A DNA stretch of 64,000 nt from CAIVAT01 sp037128705 (GCA_037128705.1 JBAXVX010000022.1:6213-70212), one strand, 5' to 3'. Shown: positions 25,367 through 35,431, numbered from the stretch's first letter. Numbers and translations: made by a program. Notes: generated from the letters alone by a model not told the origin.

Positions 25367-26050
25367 TTATTCGTTACCTCCACCGAATTTGCTCTTTAGC
25401 TCATCCTGGGTGGTGGGTACATAATCTGAAGGAACTTCAAAATCTTTTGCAGGAAGGCTCTTTTTTTCAACGGATACAGCGGTGAACTTCATATTGACAT
25501 CCCTGTTTTTCATGAGAAATTCCAATAAAACGCCATCGATATCTTTATACATCGGATTGTCAAAGTTGGCCATTTTTGATCCAAGTTCGCCTGAATAGAA
25601 CACCTCATATGAACTCTTCACACCATCCTCGTTCGTTGTGATGATGGCTTTCTTACAGGTATATCCGGCAATCACCTTGGTTTCTTCCGATAGTTCCACC
25701 GTGGATTTCCCGGCATCGGCCATCTCCTTTTCAATTTCAGCAGTTGTTTGCTTAATGGCATATTTCTGTCCCATCATATTTAAAAGGGCCACCTTGGTTT
25801 TATCGTTGTAATCGGTGATTTCTACCGTATTCATTCCACTCATCTGAAGGTCGGTCCTGGATTTTGTTCCCCGGATGGAAACAGTAAGCACCTTTGGAAA
25901 CATGGCCAGCTGGCTTTCCGAAAATTTGCTGTCCGGGTAGGTTATTTTAAAGGTAATAACGCCCTCGAAGGGTTTCCCCGACATGCCTGCATATGAACTG
26001 AAAAGGGCAATAAACAGTACAAAACTGAATGCATAAAGAGATTTTCTCAT
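25367..26050 (-). CDS. Exported DUF4412-like protein
   Basis: A 227-residue protein from ATG 26050 (MRKSLYAFSF) with a signal peptide ending near SSYAGM; the frame is open to 26113, but that would overlap lepB. The mature part (FEGVITFKITYPDS, GQKYAIKQ, AGYTCKKAIIT) matches the DUF4412 / GLPGLI-like group of Bacteroidota periplasmic proteins, whose function is unknown. It lies 32 bp after lepB and 5 bp before ftsK, so it is probably in the same transcript. Confidence 0.7.
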   Translation of the reverse strand: MRKSLYAFSFVLFIALFSSYAGMSGKPFEGVITFKITYPDSKFSESQLAMFPKVLTVSIRGTKSRTDLQMSGMNTVEITDYNDKTKVALLNMMGQKYAIKQTTAEIEKEMADAGKSTVELSEETKVIAGYTCKKAIITTNEDGVKSSYEVFYSGELGSKMANFDNPMYKDIDGVLLEFLMKNRDVNMKFTAVSVEKKSLPAKDFEVPSDYVPTTQDELKSKFGGGNE

Positions 26051-26082
26051 GGTGGAGTTTTTTAGTATGGTGACAAAAATAC

Positions 26083-27603
26083 TTAATTTACAAATCTGAA
26101 CAGCTTGCTCCAACGGATTTTTCCATCAAAGATCGATTTATTCGGATCCAGGGAAAGCCAGACGAAAACTGCTTTTCCAACAATATGATCCTGGGGAACA
26201 AATCCCCAGTAGCGCGAATCCATTGAGTTGTGCCTGTTATCTCCCATCATCCAGTAATAATCCATTTTGAAGGTATATTCTTTGGCTTCCTTTCCATTGA
26301 TGAATATTTTTCCGTCTTTTATCAAAAGCTTATTCCCTTCAAATACTTCGATAATCCTTTTATAAAAACAAAGGTTACTCATGGTGATGGGAATGGTGAC
26401 CCCTGCCTTGGGGACCCAGATGGGCCCGAAATTGTCCACATTCCAATGGTAGGTTGAATCAAAAGGGAAAAGATTCGGATCCCAGTAATCACTTGAAATA
26501 ATCATGGGTTCAATGGAAACCACATTGCTGTATTGTCTCAGTTTTTCAATTGCCTGATCAGACAGGGTAAGTTCATAGGTCCCATTGTTATCGGTGGAGA
26601 TGGTCTCGGTAATGTCGAGTTTTTCAAAATTTTTCTGGTTTATCGGATCTCCATTGGTTTTTACGAGGTATTTGAACTGCCTCTTACCGGGATTTTGTTC
26701 CGGTTTGCCATTGATGTATACAACGCGGTTAACAATCCTGACCGTGTCGCCCCCTGTGCCAATGCAACGTTTGATGAAGTTCTCGCGTTTGTCAACTGGT
26801 CGGCCAATGATATCTCCAAAATATTCCTTATTGTTCCACACGGCACTCCGGCCGAATTGCCTTACGAGTTGATAATAACTCATGTTGCTTTGGAATTTTG
26901 TTGAGAGGGTGTCTCCATCCGGGTAATTGAATACGACGACATCCATGCTTTTTACTTTTGCCATTCCCGGGAAACGGTAATAGGGTAATTTGATCCACTC
27001 GAGATATGATTTCGTGGTTTCGGTCAGCGGAAGGGTGTGATGCACAAATGGAAATGCGATCGGGGTATTCGGCACTTTCGGTCCGTAGCTTAACTTGCTT
27101 ACAAACAGATAATCACCCACCAGCAACGTCTTTTCCATAGAGGAGGTAGGAATGGTGTAGGCTTCGATGAGGAATATGCGGATGATGCTCGCGGCAATCA
27201 CGGCAAAAATAATGGCATCGATCCATTCGCGGGTGGCTGATTTATGAACAGGTGGCTGTTTTGACGGGTCGGAATATTGCTCCTTTGGTGTAAAAGCCAG
27301 ATAGGGGAGGTAAAAAAAAGGAAATAGAACCCCCAGGGCCTGGTCCAGTAATCCATGCTTTTTGAAACATTTCAGTATTTCAACAATCATCAGGAGGATA
27401 ACAAACACATTGATAAAAGGAACCAGCAGGAAAATGTACCACCACAACGGTTTTTTAATGATCTGAAGCCAGATATAAAAGTTATAGAACGGGACCAGGG
27501 TTTTCCATCCTTTTTCTCCCGCTTTTTCAAATATGCCCCACAACCCAACCAAAGAGAGGACGAAAAACAGCAGGGTGATAATTAAATAAAGATTCATAGT
27601 CAT
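26083..27603 (-). CDS. lepB: Signal peptidase I
   Basis: Type I signal peptidase that removes N-terminal signal peptides on the outer face of the inner membrane. It is the long Bacteroidota form (506 residues): two or three N-terminal membrane helices up to about residue 110, a further helix near 130-150, catalytic Ser in TIPTSSMEKTLLVGD (about 155) and catalytic Lys in RENFIKRCIGTGGDTV (about 280), ending with GDNRHNSMDSRYWG. A large insertion separates the catalytic boxes. The start could also be ATG 27597. Gene order dapB-lepB is standard for the phylum. Confidence 0.95.
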   Translation of the reverse strand: MTMNLYLIITLLFFVLSLVGLWGIFEKAGEKGWKTLVPFYNFYIWLQIIKKPLWWYIFLLVPFINVFVILLMIVEILKCFKKHGLLDQALGVLFPFFYLPYLAFTPKEQYSDPSKQPPVHKSATREWIDAIIFAVIAASIIRIFLIEAYTIPTSSMEKTLLVGDYLFVSKLSYGPKVPNTPIAFPFVHHTLPLTETTKSYLEWIKLPYYRFPGMAKVKSMDVVVFNYPDGDTLSTKFQSNMSYYQLVRQFGRSAVWNNKEYFGDIIGRPVDKRENFIKRCIGTGGDTVRIVNRVVYINGKPEQNPGKRQFKYLVKTNGDPINQKNFEKLDITETISTDNNGTYELTLSDQAIEKLRQYSNVVSIEPMIISSDYWDPNLFPFDSTYHWNVDNFGPIWVPKAGVTIPITMSNLCFYKRIIEVFEGNKLLIKDGKIFINGKEAKEYTFKMDYYWMMGDNRHNSMDSRYWGFVPQDHIVGKAVFVWLSLDPNKSIFDGKIRWSKLFRFVN

Positions 27604-27641
27604 CTGATATTTCTATTATTAACGTAAAAACAAGCTTTTTC

Positions 27642-28379
27642 TTATCCTTCCTTTGATAATATTTGCGATTCCAGCAGATTCTTCATGTCAAAAAAACCTT
27701 TTTTCCCGCCCAGCCATTCAGCAGCCATTATGGCCCCCATGGCAAAACCCCTCCGGCTTTTGGCGGTATGAATGATTTCAATATTATCCTCTTCCGACTC
27801 GTACCTCACGACATGGGTGCCCGGAACGTTGTCGGTACGGTATGATTTTATACCCAACTCTTCAGGATTTTCAACGGTTTCATGCACCCATTTTTCCTTG
27901 CGTTCGCTGTGCCGGATAATATCGTTGGCTAGCACGATGGCCGTTCCGCTTGGCGAATCCTGTTTGTGAATATGGTGCGTCTCTTCGATGGAGATGGCAT
28001 AATTTTCCCATTTCGACATCAGTTCGGCCAGATAGCGGTTCAGGTCAAAAAAAAGGTTGACCCCAATGCTGTAGTTGGGAGAAAAGAAGAGACTTTGTTC
28101 CCTTTCGTGGCAGTCGTGACGAATCTGGTCCAGGTCGTCAAGCCACCCGGTTGTTCCCACAACAATGGGGACATTGGCATCAAAACAATGATAAATATTC
28201 TCGACAATGCTGACCGGCGTAGAAAAATCAATGGCAACTTCGGCCTCAGAAAGACGATCTCCGTCATTCTCCCAGTCTTCAAGATTATTCAGTGTCAACA
28301 CAATATCGTGTCCGCGTTTCAGTGCCAGTTTTTCAATTTCCTGGCCCATTTTTCCATATCCCAGTAAGGCAATTTTCAT
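27642..28379 (-). CDS. dapB: 4-hydroxy-tetrahydrodipicolinate reductase
   Basis: NAD(P)H-dependent reductase of the lysine and diaminopimelate pathway. The 245-residue protein has the N-terminal Rossmann motif LGYGKMGQEIE, VVGTTGW, the catalytic region EETHHIHKQDSPSGTA (His pair and Lys), and the C-terminal RRGFAMGAIMAAEWL. Part of the parA-parB-DUF5683-dapB-lepB gene run typical of Bacteroidota. Confidence 0.96.
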   Translation of the reverse strand: MKIALLGYGKMGQEIEKLALKRGHDIVLTLNNLEDWENDGDRLSEAEVAIDFSTPVSIVENIYHCFDANVPIVVGTTGWLDDLDQIRHDCHEREQSLFFSPNYSIGVNLFFDLNRYLAELMSKWENYAISIEETHHIHKQDSPSGTAIVLANDIIRHSERKEKWVHETVENPEELGIKSYRTDNVPGTHVVRYESEEDNIEIIHTAKSRRGFAMGAIMAAEWLGGKKGFFDMKNLLESQILSKEG

Positions 28380-28396
28380 ATGATCATGTTAGTTCA

Positions 28397-28972
28397 TTAA
28401 AATTTCACGCTGATTCTCAGTCCTGCCGCAGGTTTGTAGCTGATCCCGGTCGGAAGCAAGGATGGTTCAACTTTCATGGTCAGATTATCAGTAATGTTAA
28501 AAGTGTACAGATGCGCGTCAACAGTAGCATCTAAAATGTTGACTGCGTACCATAACACTGTGATCAGGATGCTGATTTCAAGATTGCGACGATAATATTC
28601 CCGGGCGCTTAATAAGTCATCCTTGTTGGGATATTTGTTAACGAGATAGCTGTAGTTACCATTCGTATTGCCATTGGATGCTTCGATATAGGCACATTTG
28701 AAATTCAGATATTCATCGGTATTGGTGTAAATAAAGTAAGACATCAATCCAAATCCGGCATAGATCACCGGAATTTTCCAGAACTTTTTATTATACCCTT
28801 GTCCCAATCCCGGAAGGCATGCCGACATGATGGTTGCTTTTGTGGGAGAGTGCTCCTTTTCACGGATAGAATCGGGTAACTCCACGAATGTGGTGTCGGA
28901 TTGCGAAAAGGCATTTATGGCCGGGCAAAGAAGCAAAAGGATCAATATAAAAGAGGCAAAATGTTGCTTCAT
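28397..28972 (-). CDS. DUF5683 membrane protein
   Basis: A 191-residue protein with a signal-like N-terminus (ILILLLLCPAINAFSQ) and two hydrophobic segments near residues 70-85 and 130-145. The segment SACLPGLGQGYNKKFWKIPVIY is characteristic of DUF5683. Function is unknown; the family sits between parB and dapB in many Bacteroidota, as it does here. It starts 1 bp before the parB stop codon region. Confidence 0.85.
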   Translation of the reverse strand: MKQHFASFILILLLLCPAINAFSQSDTTFVELPDSIREKEHSPTKATIMSACLPGLGQGYNKKFWKIPVIYAGFGLMSYFIYTNTDEYLNFKCAYIEASNGNTNGNYSYLVNKYPNKDDLLSAREYYRRNLEISILITVLWYAVNILDATVDAHLYTFNITDNLTMKVEPSLLPTGISYKPAAGLRISVKF

Positions 28973-29869
28973 TTAGGAATCAAGTTTGGAAATGATCCTG
29001 TCAAACTCCTCATCTGATTTAAATGTGATTTTTATCGTACCGGCGCCTTTTTTATTTACCTGCATTTCAACTTTTGACTGGAGTTTCTGGTGAAGGAGTG
29101 TTCTGGCTTTTTCAAACTTTCCAGGCAACAGGGCAGCTGGCGCGAATGAAGGAATATCTTTGCCTTTGCCAATTTTACGGACCATCTCCTCCACTTCGCG
29201 AACAGATAATTTTCGTTCGAGGATTTTTTTAAGGATCACCAACTGCGTTTTTTCATCCTCCACATTGATAATTGTCCGGGCATGGCCCATTGAAATCAGG
29301 TTATCCCTGACGGCAACCTGGATTTCGTTGGGAAGTTTGAGCAGCCGTATATAATTCGAAATGGTCGACCTGTCTTTACCCACCTTCTGGCTCAGATCTT
29401 CCTGCCTGATCCGGCATTCCTCCAAAAGTCTTTTAAAGCTGATGGCTATTTCCAGGGGATTAAGATCCTCGCGCTGGATGTTTTCGACCAGCGCCATTTC
29501 AAGCATCTGCTCATCGTTGGCAATGCGGACATAGGCCGGTATTTCGGTAAGTCCGATGAGTGATGCAGCTTTCATGCGCCGTTCTCCTGCAATCAGCTGG
29601 TATTTTTCATACCCGATCTTCCGGAGGGTAAGCGGCTGAATGATGCCATGCTCCCTGATGGAGGAGGCAAGTTCCCGAAGTTCCTGCTCATTGAAGTGCA
29701 CGCGGGGCTGAAAAGGGTTTGGGTTGATCCGTTCTATCTGAACCATGGCCACACTCCCCGACATATAGGCTCCTGAAATTTCCTTGTGAGAATTTTCATT
29801 CCCGGAATTTTCAAGCAGGGCGCTCAGGCCTCTTCCCAGGGCCTTCTTTTTTCCGTGGATATCAGACAT
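28973..29869 (-). CDS. parB: Chromosome partitioning protein ParB
   Basis: CTP-dependent DNA-sliding clamp that loads at parS sites and helps segregate the origin region. The 298-residue protein has the N-terminal ParB/Srx domain with NPFQPRVHFNEQELRELA and the GERRMKAA motif, then the HTH domain (LSQKVGKDRSTISNYIRLLKLP) and a C-terminal dimerisation region. It overlaps parA by 8 bp. I did not find a clear parS site in the window. Confidence 0.96.
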   Translation of the reverse strand: MSDIHGKKKALGRGLSALLENSGNENSHKEISGAYMSGSVAMVQIERINPNPFQPRVHFNEQELRELASSIREHGIIQPLTLRKIGYEKYQLIAGERRMKAASLIGLTEIPAYVRIANDEQMLEMALVENIQREDLNPLEIAISFKRLLEECRIRQEDLSQKVGKDRSTISNYIRLLKLPNEIQVAVRDNLISMGHARTIINVEDEKTQLVILKKILERKLSVREVEEMVRKIGKGKDIPSFAPAALLPGKFEKARTLLHQKLQSKVEMQVNKKGAGTIKITFKSDEEFDRIISKLDS

Positions 29870-30665
29870 TGATCTCTTTTTCAGCGTTTGTTAATCTGGT
29901 AAGTTCATTTTTTTGGAGGATCTCCCTTGCCAGGTTCAGATAGTTGATGGACCCGGAGCTGTTGATATCGTGCATCATGATGGTCAGTCCGAAACTTGGT
30001 GCTTCACCCAGCTTGGTATTTCGGTTGATGATCGTTCGGAAAACCATCTGCTGAAAGTGGGTCTTTACCTCTTCAACGACCTGTTTTGCCAGGCTCAGTC
30101 GGTTATCATACATCGTCAGAAGGATTCCTTCAATGTCGAGTGCGGGATTCAGCCGTGTCTGGACAATTTTTATCGTATTTAATAATTTACCAAGCCCTTC
30201 GAGCGCAAAATATTCACACTGAACGGGAATGATCACAGAATCGGCGGCAGTGAGGGAGTTTACCGTAATGAGGCCAAGAGACGGGGAGCAATCGATGATA
30301 ATGAAATCATATTCATCCCTGATCCTGGCAATCACCTTCCGCATCATTTTTTCGCGGTTGGGAAGATTGATCATCTCGATTTCAGCACCCACGAGATCAA
30401 TATGGGCGGGCAACAGATCAAGGAAAGGGGTGGATGTGTTGAGGATGATGTTTTTCGGCTCCACATCATCGATGATGCATTCATAGATGCTGGTTTTGAT
30501 GTTGCGCGGATCAAATCCCACGCCCGATGTGGCATTGGCCTGCGGATCGGCATCAATGATCAGGGTTTTATGCTCCAACACAGCTAACCCGGCAGCCAGG
30601 TTGATGGCTGTGGTCGTTTTTCCTACGCCTCCCTTTTGATTGGCAATCGCAATTACTTTACCCAT
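29862..30665 (-). CDS. parA: Chromosome partitioning ATPase ParA
   Basis: ParA/Soj-type ATPase working with ParB in chromosome segregation. It has the deviant Walker A KGGVGKTT at residues 11-18, IIDADPQANAT, and the Walker B-like FIIIDCSPSLG. At 267 residues it is normal for chromosomal ParA. First gene of the par operon; the 125-bp gap upstream contains an A/T-rich symmetric stretch near 30722-30740. Confidence 0.97.
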   Translation of the reverse strand: MGKVIAIANQKGGVGKTTTAINLAAGLAVLEHKTLIIDADPQANATSGVGFDPRNIKTSIYECIIDDVEPKNIILNTSTPFLDLLPAHIDLVGAEIEMINLPNREKMMRKVIARIRDEYDFIIIDCSPSLGLITVNSLTAADSVIIPVQCEYFALEGLGKLLNTIKIVQTRLNPALDIEGILLTMYDNRLSLAKQVVEEVKTHFQQMVFRTIINRNTKLGEAPSFGLTIMMHDINSSGSINYLNLAREILQKNELTRLTNAEKEINV

Positions 30666-30790
30666 GCGGTATTTTAAACAAGGTTACAAAATTACATCGA
30701 AATAGCAACACCTGGCACAATGTTGAAAAGTTTTCACAACAAACAAACCATCCTGGCGGACAGTCTGCAACCCATTTAACCCCGGAAGTT

Positions 30791-31171
30791 TTAGTGACGG
30801 TCGGAATCAGAAGAGAGATCTTCAAATTCGATTGTACGATGTGTTATTTTCTGATCCTCTGATTGTTCAGACAGGACTTCCGAATCAACTTCAGGTCGTT
30901 CAGGGGCTTTGCCGGTACGAATGAATTCAACCACGTCGCTCAGTCCAAGTGAAAATTTATCGAAATCCTCTTTATATAGGAAAAGTTTATGCTTCTCGTA
31001 AAAAAACTTACCCTGTTCATTATTGAAACGTCTTTTACTTTCAGTGATGGTAATATAATACTCCTCTCCGACAGTAGCTTTTACATCAAAAAAATAGGTT
31101 CGTTTGCCAGCACGAACAGCACGTGAAAAGATTTCTCCCCGTTCCCTTTCTTTATTTTCAATTTCTTCCAT
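30791..31171 (-). CDS. PUR-family (DUF3276) nucleic-acid-binding protein
   Basis: A 126-residue small protein with one PUR repeat: EIFSRAVRAGKRTYFFDVKAT and YYITITESKRRFNNE, followed by KLFLYKEDFDKF. PUR-alpha-like proteins of Bacteroidota bind single-stranded nucleic acids. The C-terminal 35 residues are acidic and low complexity. It is a single gene, divergent from nusB, on the minus strand. Confidence 0.85.
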   Translation of the reverse strand: MEEIENKERERGEIFSRAVRAGKRTYFFDVKATVGEEYYITITESKRRFNNEQGKFFYEKHKLFLYKEDFDKFSLGLSDVVEFIRTGKAPERPEVDSEVLSEQSEDQKITHRTIEFEDLSSDSDRH

Positions 31172-31324
31172 TCTGTAGTCTGGTTTAGATTAGTTGTTCG
31201 ACATCGTTCAAATCAATGAACGCAAAAATAAAAAAATTATTGAATACAAAATTTTATTTCTTAATTCCGTAGATTTGCACCCGCATTAAGGAATCCTAAT
31301 TTAGTTCTTTTTCATAAATTGATT

Positions 31325-32287
31325 ATGCTGGGCAGAAGACATTATCGCATCAAAGTACTTCAGGCGTTATATGCCTATTTTCAGGGAGGGGAGTCACGCA
31401 TAGAAGTTGCTGAAAAAAATCTTCTAAACAGTCTCGACAAGGTTTACGAGTTATATTACCTTCAACTATCCTTTCTTTTAGAGGTCATCCACTTTTACCG
31501 CTTCAGGATGGAAGAGTCGAAGACCAAATTTTATCCTACTCCCGAAGAGGTCAATCCAAGTTATAAGTTATCCGAAAACCGGCTGATCCTCCAGTTGCAG
31601 CAAAATGTCGACCTGGAAGCGCAGATAGCTAAATATAAAATTTCGTGGACGGAGGAGCAGGAGATGGTTCGGAAGGTGTATCAGAAACTGAAGGCCAGCA
31701 AGGATCTTTCCGATTACCTCCATTCAGGGGAGAATTCCTACAGGGAGGATCAGGATTTCGTTGAAAAGCTGTTCCGGAAGTTTGTTGCCAAATCCGGCGA
31801 CCTGCAGTCTTATTTCGAAGAACGCAGCATATACTGGTATGATGATTTTGATGTTGCGGCCGTTTTTGTTTTGAAATCGATCAAGCTGATGTCCGAAGCA
31901 TTCGGCGAAAAAGAGTCGCTGACTTTGCTGTTCAGCAAGGATCAGGAGGATGACCCTGCTGAAGACCGGAAATTCATTCTGGACCTTTTTCGCAAGACCA
32001 TCATGGATACTGAGAAATCGGATAAGCTGATTGACGACCGCACCCGAAACTGGGAGTTGGACCGCATTGCCCTTACCGATATTCTGCTCATCAAAATGGC
32101 TTTGACCGAATTTACCACATTTTCGCAGATCCCGGTAAAGGTCACCATGAATGAATACATCGAAATTTCCAAGCAGTTCAGTTCCCAGAAAAGCAAACTT
32201 TTTATCAATGGAATCCTTGATAAGCTTGTTTCTGATCTGACAACTGACAAGAAGATCCGCAAATCGGGCCGGGGATTGATGACTTAA
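31325..32287 (+). CDS. nusB: Transcription antitermination factor NusB
   Basis: NusB-domain protein involved in rRNA antitermination. The start is placed at ATG 31325 (MLGRRHYRIKVLQ), two codons inside the open frame. The protein is 320 residues, much longer than the about 140 of E. coli NusB, which is usual in Bacteroidota where an N-terminal extension precedes the NusB fold. The NusB core is at the C-terminus (RNWELDRIALTDILLIKMALTEF, VTMNEYIEISKQFSSQKSKLFINGILDKL). Confidence 0.92.
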   Translation: MLGRRHYRIKVLQALYAYFQGGESRIEVAEKNLLNSLDKVYELYYLQLSFLLEVIHFYRFRMEESKTKFYPTPEEVNPSYKLSENRLILQLQQNVDLEAQIAKYKISWTEEQEMVRKVYQKLKASKDLSDYLHSGENSYREDQDFVEKLFRKFVAKSGDLQSYFEERSIYWYDDFDVAAVFVLKSIKLMSEAFGEKESLTLLFSKDQEDDPAEDRKFILDLFRKTIMDTEKSDKLIDDRTRNWELDRIALTDILLIKMALTEFTTFSQIPVKVTMNEYIEISKQFSSQKSKLFINGILDKLVSDLTTDKKIRKSGRGLMT

Positions 32288-32352
32288 TTGAATAGCGGGA
32301 AAATATTTTATTCAGATTAACGTTAATAACAGCATAAACCAACAATCATATC

Positions 32353-33417
32353 GTGCACAATATACTTACCAGAAGTTTTCTGTTTCTTGTCATTGGTTGT
32401 CTTTGGTCGGTTGGAGGCTACGCGCAGATAGGAGGGAATGGAACCTATAAATTCCTGGGTTATTCCAACTCGGCCCGGATTGCCAGCATGGGCGGCAGTT
32501 TTCTTGCCATAAACGACAATGACATTACCCTTACTCAGGCCAACCCTTCGCTGATCACTCCGGCCATGAACAACAATCTTGCATTGAGCTATGTGAACAG
32601 CACCGGGGGAATCAATTACGGGTTCGCGATGTATTCCCATACCTTCGGCAAGGTGGGCAGTTTTGTCGGGAGCCTGCAGTATTTAAACTATGGAAACTTC
32701 ACGGGTGCCGATGCTTCGGGAAACCTGACCGGTGATTTTTCAGCCTCTGAATATGCCCTGAATATCGGGTGGGGACGCCAGTTATCTCCCCTGTTTTCTA
32801 TCGGAGCAAATGGCAAACTGATCTATTCCCAGCTGGATACCTACCGTTCATTTGGCATTGCGGTGGATGTGGCAGGCACCTATACCTCAAAAGATCAAAC
32901 CTTCACGGCTTCTTTGATTGGCAGGAATATCGGGACCCAGATTGTTCCCTATATTGCCGGACAATATGAACCGCTTCCATTTGAATTGCAGATTGGGTTA
33001 TCCCAGAAACTCAAGCATATTCCACTGCGTTTTTCAGAATTGCTGACCAACCTTCAGCGATGGGATTTAACCTATCTTGACCCAAGCGATCCGGCCAACG
33101 TACCTGACCCGATCACGGGTGAAGTGAAACAAAAATCAGGCATCGGCAAGTTCGCTGACGGGGTGATGCGTCACATTGTTCTTGGCGCAGAGGTGACCAT
33201 CGCCAAGGCCTTTTCAATCAGGATAGGCTATAACTACCAGCGCAGGCAGGAATTGAAACTGACCAGCAAGGCCGGCCTCACAGGCTTCTCTATTGGCGCT
33301 GGTCTCAGGGTGAAGATGTTCAACCTGAGTTACACCAGGGCCGCCTACACTGCAGGAATACCGCGGAACTATATTACAATAGCCGTGAATCTCCAGGAAT
33401 TTTCTAAAAAACAATAA
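32353..33417 (+). CDS. porQ: Type IX secretion system protein PorQ
   Basis: Outer-membrane beta-barrel protein of the Bacteroidota type IX secretion system, where it works with PorU/PorV/PorZ in the attachment complex. It starts at GTG 32353 and has a signal peptide ending in GGYAQ. The mature N-terminus GNGTYKFLGYSNSARIASMGGSF and repeated aromatic-ended strands fit the PorQ family (354 residues). It is followed after 2 bp by ispH, and the cluster porQ-ispH-recF appears to be one transcript. Confidence 0.88.
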   Translation: MHNILTRSFLFLVIGCLWSVGGYAQIGGNGTYKFLGYSNSARIASMGGSFLAINDNDITLTQANPSLITPAMNNNLALSYVNSTGGINYGFAMYSHTFGKVGSFVGSLQYLNYGNFTGADASGNLTGDFSASEYALNIGWGRQLSPLFSIGANGKLIYSQLDTYRSFGIAVDVAGTYTSKDQTFTASLIGRNIGTQIVPYIAGQYEPLPFELQIGLSQKLKHIPLRFSELLTNLQRWDLTYLDPSDPANVPDPITGEVKQKSGIGKFADGVMRHIVLGAEVTIAKAFSIRIGYNYQRRQELKLTSKAGLTGFSIGAGLRVKMFNLSYTRAAYTAGIPRNYITIAVNLQEFSKKQ

Positions 33418-33419
33418 GA

Positions 33420-34298
33420 TTGCAGGTCTCCATCGATCCTCATTCGGGCTTTTGCTTTGGCGTGGTCTATGCCATTGAAGTCGCTGAGCGTGAACTTCGA
33501 AATAATCCTAAACTTTATTGTCTCGGCGACATCGTGCACAATAACATGGAGGTGAACCGGCTGAAACAGCTGGGGCTTATCATCATCAACCATGATGATC
33601 TTGATAAGCTGCACGATTGTAAAGTCCTGATTCGCGCCCATGGTGAACCCCCTGACACCTATAAGACTGCGCTCCTCAACAACATTGAACTGATCGATGC
33701 CTCCTGTCCGATCGTGCTGCATTTGCAAAACATGATCCACCAGGGCTTCCTGAAGATGAAGGATAAAAACGGGCAGATCGTGATTTATGGTAAGGAGGGG
33801 CATGCCGAGGTGAACGGACTGAAGGGGCAAACGAACGGAACTGCCATCGTGATCGGGGATGAAAAGGATTTGTCGAAGATCGATTTCAGGCGGCCTATCA
33901 GGTTTTACAGCCAGACGACCAAAAGTATGGATGGATTTTATAAAATCAAGGATCTGATTCGTGAAAAAATGGAGGAGGTTACTGAGGACAGACCCATCGA
34001 TTTTGACTGGAACGACAGTATCTGCCGACAGGTATCAAATCGTTCGGGGCAGTTACGCTCGTTCGCTGCCAGGTTTGATGTGGTGGTCTTTGTAAGCGGG
34101 AAAAAGAGTTCAAATGGCATGATTCTTTACAAGATATGCAAAGAGGTGAACCAAAACACGCACCTGGTTTCCAGCCCCGATGATCTGAGACATGACTGGT
34201 TCAGGAATGTGGATTCAGTCGGCATCTGCGGTGCAACCTCCACCCCGATGTGGCTCATGGAAGAGATGGGAAGCGAAATTCTGAAAATAAACCACTGA
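33420..34298 (+). CDS. ispH: 4-hydroxy-3-methylbut-2-enyl diphosphate reductase
   Basis: Last enzyme of the MEP isoprenoid pathway; a [4Fe-4S] protein making IPP and DMAPP. The 292-residue protein has the three cluster cysteines in SGFCFG (residue 12), DASCPIV (about 99) and SICRQV (about 201), with the catalytic Glu region around EVTEDRPIDF. The start is TTG 33420, chosen because it gives the standard N-terminus MQVSIDPHSGFCFG and sits 2 bp after the porQ stop. The C-terminal GICGATSTP replaces the more usual GITAGASTP. Confidence 0.95.
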   Translation: MQVSIDPHSGFCFGVVYAIEVAERELRNNPKLYCLGDIVHNNMEVNRLKQLGLIIINHDDLDKLHDCKVLIRAHGEPPDTYKTALLNNIELIDASCPIVLHLQNMIHQGFLKMKDKNGQIVIYGKEGHAEVNGLKGQTNGTAIVIGDEKDLSKIDFRRPIRFYSQTTKSMDGFYKIKDLIREKMEEVTEDRPIDFDWNDSICRQVSNRSGQLRSFAARFDVVVFVSGKKSSNGMILYKICKEVNQNTHLVSSPDDLRHDWFRNVDSVGICGATSTPMWLMEEMGSEILKINH

Positions 34299-34299
34299 A

Positions 34300-35400
34300 A
34301 TGTACCTGCAGAAACTGATCTTATCCGGGTTTAAAAATTACCTCCAGGCCGAATTCACCTTTTCGGATAAGATCAACTGTTTTGTCGGCAATAATGGCGT
34401 AGGGAAGACCAACCTGCTGGATGCCATTCACTATTTGTCCTTCTGCAAAAGCTTTTTTACAAGTCTCGATACGCAGAATATCCGCCACGGTGAAGATTTT
34501 TTTGCCATCCATGGTACTTTTTTAAGGGGAGATGATGCGAATGATTTCGTGCAGTGCATACAAAAGCGCAATTACAGAAAACGGTTCCTGATCAATAAAA
34601 AGGAGTACGAACGGCTGGCCGACCATATCGGAAATTTTCCGCTGGTAATGATTTCACCCTACGACCGTGACCTGATCAATGATGGAAGTGAATTACGGCG
34701 GAAATATATTGACAGTGTCATTTCCCAGTTCGACAAGTTTTACCTTGATGACCTCATTCAATACAACAAGGCGCTGTTTCAGCGGAATGCATTGCTGAAA
34801 TCATTTGATGAGCGCAATTATTTTGATGCATCCACGCTCGAAATCTGGGATGAACAGATGATCCGCCTGGGGGAGGAGGTGTTTAAGAAACGAACTGAGT
34901 TTCTCCTGCAGTTTATCCCGCTTTTTCAGCATTATTTCCGGTTCCTGAGCAACGGGTCGGAAATCGTCGATGTGAAATATCTTTCCCAGTTTAACGGAAG
35001 TTCCTACAGGGAACAGTTTAAAGCCGCGCTGCCGAAGGATCGGGCTGCACAATATTGCACGATGGGGGTTCACAAGGATGATCTGGAATTGATCCTCGAT
35101 GGCTTTCCTGTTAAAAAATTCGGGTCGCAGGGACAGCAAAAATCATTTGTCATTGCACTGAAACTGGCCCAGTTTGAATATACAAAAAAACTGAAGGGTT
35201 TTAAGCCCATCCTGCTCCTTGATGACGTATTTGACAAGCTGGATGATCTGCGGGCATCCCAACTCATCAAGCTGGTCAGTGAAAACAGTTTCGGCCAGGT
35301 TTTTATTACCGATACCAGCAGGGCGCGAATTCTCTCCATTTTCGATGCCATGACCATCGATCATCAGATTTTCAGCCTCCCTTTGCCTCAGGTTCAATGA
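34300..35400 (+). CDS. recF: DNA recombination and repair protein RecF
   Basis: SMC-like ATPase that loads RecA at single-strand gaps. The 366-residue protein has Walker A GNNGVGKTNLLDA near residue 30, the signature GSQGQQKSFVIALKLAQ and Walker B PILLLDDVFDKLD near 305-315. It starts 1 bp after the ispH stop and overlaps the region before the DUF721 gene. Confidence 0.96.
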   Translation: MYLQKLILSGFKNYLQAEFTFSDKINCFVGNNGVGKTNLLDAIHYLSFCKSFFTSLDTQNIRHGEDFFAIHGTFLRGDDANDFVQCIQKRNYRKRFLINKKEYERLADHIGNFPLVMISPYDRDLINDGSELRRKYIDSVISQFDKFYLDDLIQYNKALFQRNALLKSFDERNYFDASTLEIWDEQMIRLGEEVFKKRTEFLLQFIPLFQHYFRFLSNGSEIVDVKYLSQFNGSSYREQFKAALPKDRAAQYCTMGVHKDDLELILDGFPVKKFGSQGQQKSFVIALKLAQFEYTKKLKGFKPILLLDDVFDKLDDLRASQLIKLVSENSFGQVFITDTSRARILSIFDAMTIDHQIFSLPLPQVQ

Positions 35401-35431
35401 TTTGTTACCTTTACACAATACTCCTGAAAAA

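Noticed and set aside
28973..30720. parS sites near parAB
   Set aside because: I saw no convincing TGTTNCACGTGNAACA-like palindrome; a whole-genome search would be needed.
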